Assembly: GCF_005217525.1 (NCBI RefSeq)
Contig: NZ_PNXQ01000015.1
Location: forward strand, 84,854-122,427
Direction of reading: 5' to 3'
Length of the DNA: 37,574 nt
DNA from: Paenibacillus terrae
Lineage (GTDB): Bacteria > Bacillota > Bacilli > Paenibacillales > Paenibacillaceae
This document shows, piece by piece, positions 32,039 to 37,574 of this stretch. The translations under genes were made by a program, and so were the position numbers. The first letter of the stretch is position 1. Every line of letters begins with the position of its first letter. The notes below the pieces were generated by a model. The model had not been told where the DNA came from, did no database searches, and saw only the letters and a list, made by a program, of their open reading frames with translations.

Positions 32039-34002
32039 CTACTTATCCTTTTGCCTTTGATCCGTCCAAGCCGTTTATTGAGCAGGCAAGTGACTGGATT
32101 GCGGATGTATTTTATGAAGTTTTGCCTGAAGTCGGCTTTGAGGTTCGGGATGAACAAATTTATATGGCATTCCAGTTGGAGCGCGCCTATAAGGAAAAGA
32201 AAACGATTTTCGCGGAAGCAGGTGTGGGCACAGGCAAAACGCTGGTGTACCTCCTGTACGCTATTGCATATGCCCGGTACATGAGAAAGCCCGCGATTAT
32301 CGCCTGTGCGGACGAATCGTTGATTGAACAACTGGTGAAGCCGGAGGGAGATATCGCCAAGCTGGCCCGGCATTTGAGTCTGACGATTGATGCCCGACTG
32401 GGTAAGTCGCCGGATCAGTATATTTGTCTGAACAAGCTGGATAACGTACGAAGCGGATTGGATGATGACGCGGATGTGTTCCGTGATATCTATCAGGACC
32501 TGCCGGATTTTGTCCATTTTCCGGATACGCTACAGTCCTTTACACCTTACGGGAACCGCAAAGAGTATCCCGAGCTGACGGATGGACAGTGGAGCAGACT
32601 GGGCTGGGATGTGTTTCAAGACTGTCTCGTTTGCCATCAGCGGCATCGTTGTGGACAGACGTTGTCCCGCGATCATTATCGCAAAGCAGCAGATCTGGTG
32701 ATCTGCTCTCATGACTTTTATATGGAGCATGTATGGACCTATGAGGCGAGAAAGCGTGAGGGCCAGCTGCCGTTACTGCCGGAGCACAGCTCTGTCGTCT
32801 TTGACGAAGGGCATCTGCTGGAGACAGCGGCGCAGAATGCACTCACTTATAAGCTGAAGCACGCTCAATTTGAGGCCATTATTACCCGTCTGCTGGAGGG
32901 GGAAGTGCGAGAGTCCTTGGCAATGACGATTGAAGATGCGATATCCCAAAGTGAAGCCTTGTTCGCTGTGCTCGATAAGAACAGTCAGCCGGTACAGGGT
33001 TCTAATCGCAAGGAGTTTACCTTGAATGAGTCGCTGATTCGAGAGGTAAACCGCTTTGGTGAACTGATCGGTACGATTGAGGAAGAGCTTGTATTTGAAA
33101 GCGGGTTATTCTCTCTGGATGAGTACCAGGTCAAAATCGTGGAAGAGCATCTGGAAATGATTCAAACGGCGCTGGCCTTGTTTAAGCGTCCGGAACTCCT
33201 GATTTCATGGGTGATGGAGGATCAGGATGGATTAACGCTTGTGGTTATGCCCAAGATGGTAAAGGAGATTCTCAAAGAACGAGTATTTGCGCAGCATATA
33301 CCGATTGTATTCTCATCAGCTACACTTTCCGTGGAGAGCTCCTTTGATTATATGGCGCAAAGCCTCGGTATTGAAAATCCGCTCACGTTTTCCGTTGCTT
33401 CACCGTATGATTACAACGATCAGATGCAGGCGGCATTATATCCGTTACAGACGGGGCATGATCCAATCCAGAGAGCGTTGGCTCTGCTGGAGAAATCGCA
33501 GGGTAGAGCGCTTATTCTGTTTCCTTCACAGGAGGAACTGGATGCGTTCAGAACGGGTCTCGCGGCTTACTATGAAGCGTCTGCTTTTCGTTTTCTGTAT
33601 GAAGGATCGGCTGAAATCAGCCATCTGATCTCATCTTTCCAGAATGATGAGGAAAGCGTCTTGTGTGCTGTAACGTTATGGGAAGGACTGGATATTCCAG
33701 GCCCGTCCCTGTCGCACGTCATCATCTGGTCGCTGCCTTTTCCTCCGAATGATCCGGTTTTTACGGCACTGCGCAAGGATGCGACAGATCCGTTTATGGA
33801 GATAGATATGCCTCACATGGCACTCAGACTCAGACAAGGCATCGGGCGATTAATTCGCTCGCGTAATGATCGGGGCTGGATCTCCATTATGGGCCAGGAT
33901 CTGAACCGCGAAGAAGTACGTACACAGGTTTTACAACTACTGCCTGCAGGCGTAGAATGCACTGTAATCGAAGGAAATCCGGAGGGAATAAAGACATGTT
34001 AA
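32035..34002 (+). CDS. dinG: DinG/XPD-family iron-sulfur ATP-dependent DNA helicase
   Basis: The 655-residue superfamily 2 helicase has Walker A AEAGVGTGKT (residues 60-69), the DEAH-type box FDEGH (256-260), SSATL and the arginine-finger motif QGIGRLIRS near the C-terminus. Four cysteines (Cys131, Cys197, Cys200, Cys206; the last three in DCLVCHQRHRCG) are placed as in XPD/DinG to hold a 4Fe-4S cluster. It lacks the N-terminal exonuclease domain found in B. subtilis DinG, so it is closer to YoaA/E. coli DinG in plan. Such helicases unwind 5'-3' and remove R-loops or other structures. The start is TTG 32035 with GGAGG ten bases upstream; no ATG is available in frame nearby. Confidence 0.9.
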   Translation: MTTYPFAFDPSKPFIEQASDWIADVFYEVLPEVGFEVRDEQIYMAFQLERAYKEKKTIFAEAGVGTGKTLVYLLYAIAYARYMRKPAIIACADESLIEQLVKPEGDIAKLARHLSLTIDARLGKSPDQYICLNKLDNVRSGLDDDADVFRDIYQDLPDFVHFPDTLQSFTPYGNRKEYPELTDGQWSRLGWDVFQDCLVCHQRHRCGQTLSRDHYRKAADLVICSHDFYMEHVWTYEARKREGQLPLLPEHSSVVFDEGHLLETAAQNALTYKLKHAQFEAIITRLLEGEVRESLAMTIEDAISQSEALFAVLDKNSQPVQGSNRKEFTLNESLIREVNRFGELIGTIEEELVFESGLFSLDEYQVKIVEEHLEMIQTALALFKRPELLISWVMEDQDGLTLVVMPKMVKEILKERVFAQHIPIVFSSATLSVESSFDYMAQSLGIENPLTFSVASPYDYNDQMQAALYPLQTGHDPIQRALALLEKSQGRALILFPSQEELDAFRTGLAAYYEASAFRFLYEGSAEISHLISSFQNDEESVLCAVTLWEGLDIPGPSLSHVIIWSLPFPPNDPVFTALRKDATDPFMEIDMPHMALRLRQGIGRLIRSRNDRGWISIMGQDLNREEVRTQVLQLLPAGVECTVIEGNPEGIKTC

Positions 34003-34295
34003 ATTTCACATCGTACACGGTAGATCAGATTAAAGACGCTTTTGGTATTTTGAGCGGGCAGCGTTATGAATTTATAATTGATGTAGAGGTTGAAGAGGAC
34101 GACGAGCTCTACACTGAAAACGGGCTGTATATCCGTACGCTTTATTTAGTAGACGAAGAGAAAACAGGAATATTGAAGTATGAGCTGATTGAAAAAGTAA
34201 CGAACCGTTACATCGAGCTTGAACTGGAAGAGGATGAGTTGCAGGCTGTGGAGAGCTTCTGCAAAGAGCATGTGCAGGACGGAGCCGTAAAATAA
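33996..34295 (+). CDS. Small acidic protein, DUF6509-like
   Basis: The 99-residue acidic protein (MLNFTSYTVDQIKDAFGILS, GQRYEFIIDVEVEEDDELYT, ENGLYIRTLYLVDEEKTGIL) resembles a conserved small family of spore-forming Bacillota that I recall as DUF6509. No signal peptide or membrane segment. ATG 33996 follows GGAGGG (33981-33986) by nine bases, overlapping the helicase stop by seven bases, so the two genes are translationally coupled. Function unknown; the coupling hints at a role alongside the helicase. Confidence 0.82.
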   Translation: MLNFTSYTVDQIKDAFGILSGQRYEFIIDVEVEEDDELYTENGLYIRTLYLVDEEKTGILKYELIEKVTNRYIELELEEDELQAVESFCKEHVQDGAVK

Positions 34296-34342
34296 CGTAA
34301 TAGAACGCTTGGCTGTGATTGCCACCGTATAACGAAGTATGT

Positions 34343-34379
34343 AAAGGAGTTCTGATGTAGTGGATCAGGCTCCTTTTTT
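34343..34379 (+). terminator. Terminator of the helicase operon
   Basis: AAGGAGTTCTGAT pairs with ATCAGGCTCCTT, followed by TTTTT. Confidence 0.85.
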
Positions 34380-34408
34380 CATGCTCATTCAAGGAATATT
34401 CATCTGTC

Positions 34409-34711
34409 TCAGCGCAATCTGTCCCACACATTCACCATAAACAGTACAACTCCGGCCGCCAGTAGTACCCACCCTATGATGATCAAAACTCCAATATCAG
34501 GCATGCCGTACTTTTTGCCTGCAATCGCTAACACCAGCACTGGCAAGCCGATATTATGCAGCCAAAAATGTAGGCGTGCCAGCACAGTAACCGAAAGTGC
34601 AGGAAAGGCTACATAGATCAAACCTATCATGCCGAGAGCAGTCCAACCGAGTAAATGAATATAAGACTGTGCTGTGAAGGAAACTATTTGACAAATGCTT
34701 GTATTAAACAT
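34409..34711 (-). CDS. Short membrane protein resembling part of a heme-copper oxidase subunit I, possibly truncated
   Basis: The 100-residue minus-strand protein has three hydrophobic segments. SYIHLLGWTALGMIGLIYVA and LARLHFWLHNIGLPVLVLAI resemble the His-bearing helices of cytochrome oxidase subunit I-like short proteins. GVLIIIGWVLLAAGVVLFMV forms the last helix. Related short proteins usually carry another helix before the first, so the N-terminus may be lost. An in-frame TAA lies just upstream of the ATG and no good ribosome binding site is visible. It is the only minus-strand gene in this half of the window. It could be a live small protein or a remnant. Confidence 0.6.
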   Translation of the reverse strand: MFNTSICQIVSFTAQSYIHLLGWTALGMIGLIYVAFPALSVTVLARLHFWLHNIGLPVLVLAIAGKKYGMPDIGVLIIIGWVLLAAGVVLFMVNVWDRLR

Positions 34712-34842
34712 AAAATCTTATTGCACCAATACACACCGCATTACTATGTTTTTTGGGGATGACGGCGAACTTCTCCGGCAATAGGTTGCTATATTTTGAC
34801 CATTGGTTTATTAGGATTCGCCATTAAAAGGAGCTTGAAATC

Positions 34843-36904
<2,062 letters not shown>

Positions 36905-36920
36905 GAATCGTTTGAAAAGG

Positions 36921-36950
36921 AAGGGGTGGCTGAGGCCGCCTCTTTTTTTT
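36921..36950 (+). terminator. Terminator of mccAB
   Basis: AAGGGGTGG and CCGCCTCTT pair (two G-T wobbles), followed by a further run of T. Confidence 0.8.
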
Positions 36951-36971
36951 CGGAAAATGTGGAACAAAGCA

Positions 36972-36999
36972 TTGTTTTTCCTTAATAACCGAGTATAAT
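36972..36999 (+). promoter_or_regulatory. Promoter of the 112-residue unknown gene
   Basis: TTGTTT at 36972-36977, 16-base spacer, perfect TATAAT at 36994-36999. Confidence 0.65.
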
Positions 37000-37036
37000 A
37001 CTTGGTAATAGGGTGCATCATAAGGAGAGAGACAAT

Positions 37037-37375
37037 ATGCAACTGATAAAAACACATAGCTACCTGCAAGTGGATGACTATTTGGATATACTTAATTATG
37101 CGAAACAACTGAACGATATAGAGTGGCAGCAAGAGCTTATAGAAGCCTTGCAGCATCAATCGCTGGAGAATGGCAGGGAAACTAAGGATTCTGAAATTAA
37201 TACGTTATGGCGGCATTTTGACCAGATCAATGATAGATTATTGGAGTTGTTTGATCTTCTACGGAATAGCAATAATTCTGTGGAGAGAAATTCTTGGAGC
37301 GAACAGATTTGGGAACTGAAGCTGGAACGCATCAAACTGGAAAAGAAAATTCAAGCGAGCTATTCACATGATTGA
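37037..37375 (+). CDS. Uncharacterised small protein, helical
   Basis: The 112-residue protein has no domain I recognise. The N-terminal half contains YLQVDDYLDILNYAKQLNDI and EWQQELIEALQHQSLENGRE. The C-terminal half (INTLWRHFDQINDRLLELFD, WELKLERIKLEKKIQASYSH) looks like a coiled coil. No signal peptide or membrane segment. ATG 37037 follows AAGGAG (37022-37027) by nine bases, so the longer frame from 37013 is rejected. It has its own promoter and no cotranscribed neighbour within the window. I believe similar proteins occur in other Paenibacillus, but this is recollection. Confidence 0.75.
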   Translation: MQLIKTHSYLQVDDYLDILNYAKQLNDIEWQQELIEALQHQSLENGRETKDSEINTLWRHFDQINDRLLELFDLLRNSNNSVERNSWSEQIWELKLERIKLEKKIQASYSHD

Positions 37376-37379
37376 GAGT

Positions 37380-37478
37380 TCAGCATACAAATAGAGATGA
37401 CATAAAATAGATAAAAAAAGGCATGCAGCCTACAACTGCAATGCCAAGAATAAGTGTTAAAAAATAAATCCATTTCAT
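37380..37478 (-). CDS. Possible 32-residue membrane or lipoprotein-like peptide
   Basis: A minus-strand ATG at 37478 opens MKWIYFLTLILGIAVVGCMP followed by FFIYFMSSLFVC and TGA. It has a basic start, a hydrophobic core and a VVGC lipobox-like step. There is no clear ribosome binding site and the length is minimal. Listed because the composition is unusually protein-like for an AT-rich tail; it may be chance. Confidence 0.25.
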   Translation of the reverse strand: MKWIYFLTLILGIAVVGCMPFFIYFMSSLFVC

Positions 37479-37574
37479 AAATGATTAAGCCAACGAAATA
37501 TATATAAATAAACACACCTGTTGATTAACCACTAAATGGTAGAAAAAGAGCCGTCAACTCGGTAAAATGTTTGT

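Noticed and set aside
34712..34842. CymR box before mccA
   Set aside because: ATTAGGATT near 34809 resembles the 3' half, but the TAAWNC half is not present at the right distance.

Overview
The window looks like a chromosomal segment of a Gram-positive, low-to-mid GC endospore-forming Bacillota, most likely Paenibacillus (P. polymyxa group). The basis is strong AGGAGG-type ribosome binding sites, Bacillus-type regulatory sites (CymR-like boxes, a Zur box, a perfect cre consensus) and protein content. The species assignment is an inference from recognition, not from a search. No rRNA, tRNA, insertion sequence, phage gene or CRISPR array was seen.

Layout. (1) 1-525: 5' part of a DUF421/YetF membrane protein on the minus strand, running off the left edge. 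(2) 863-9892: a large organosulfur scavenging locus that resembles the ytm/ytn region of Bacillus subtilis. It has a glutaredoxin-like protein, an NtaA/SnaA-type flavin monooxygenase, an SsuE-like FMN reductase, a LysR regulator, a polar amino-acid ABC transporter (one binding protein, two permeases, one ATPase), a second luciferase-like monooxygenase and an M20 amidohydrolase. Two promoters in it each carry a CymR-like box just downstream of the -10. (3) 10141-12856: two tandem paralogous secreted zinc metalloproteases (HExxHxxGxxD) with related promoters; only the second has a C-terminal discoidin/carbohydrate-binding-like domain. (4) 13091-19898: an ArsR-type regulator followed by a five-gene oligopeptide ABC transporter. 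(5) 19920-20084: a MazG-like remnant. (6) 20227-21843: an alpha/beta hydrolase and a MarR regulator behind a promoter covered by two near-identical palindromes. (7) 22159-23655: a zinc-independent ribosomal protein S14 under a Zur box, then a cation diffusion facilitator. (8) 23860-28884: a cytoplasmic uronic-acid polysaccharide degradation operon (heparinase II/III-like protein, an unassigned large enzyme-like protein, GH88 hydrolase) under a cre site. (9) 29088-31510: a MocR-type regulator next to a D-Ala-D-Ala ligase. (10) 31511-34295: a gene-free stretch with a highly base-paired element, then a DinG/XPD-type iron-sulfur helicase and a small DUF6509-like protein. (11) 34409-34711 (minus): a short oxidase-like membrane protein. 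(12) 34843-36904: mccA-mccB reverse transsulfuration. (13) 37037-37375: a conserved-looking unknown protein.

How the genes fit together. Two blocks concern sulfur: region 2 would import a cysteine derivative and release sulfur from it, and region 12 interconverts homocysteine and cysteine. The rest are accessory functions typical of a soil or rhizosphere Paenibacillus: peptide uptake, extracellular proteolysis, polysaccharide use, zinc economy and cell-wall precursor synthesis. The least explained items are the tandem metalloproteases, the central protein of the heparinase/GH88 operon, the folded intergenic element at 31745-31871, and the nested hairpins before the MocR/Ddl pair.
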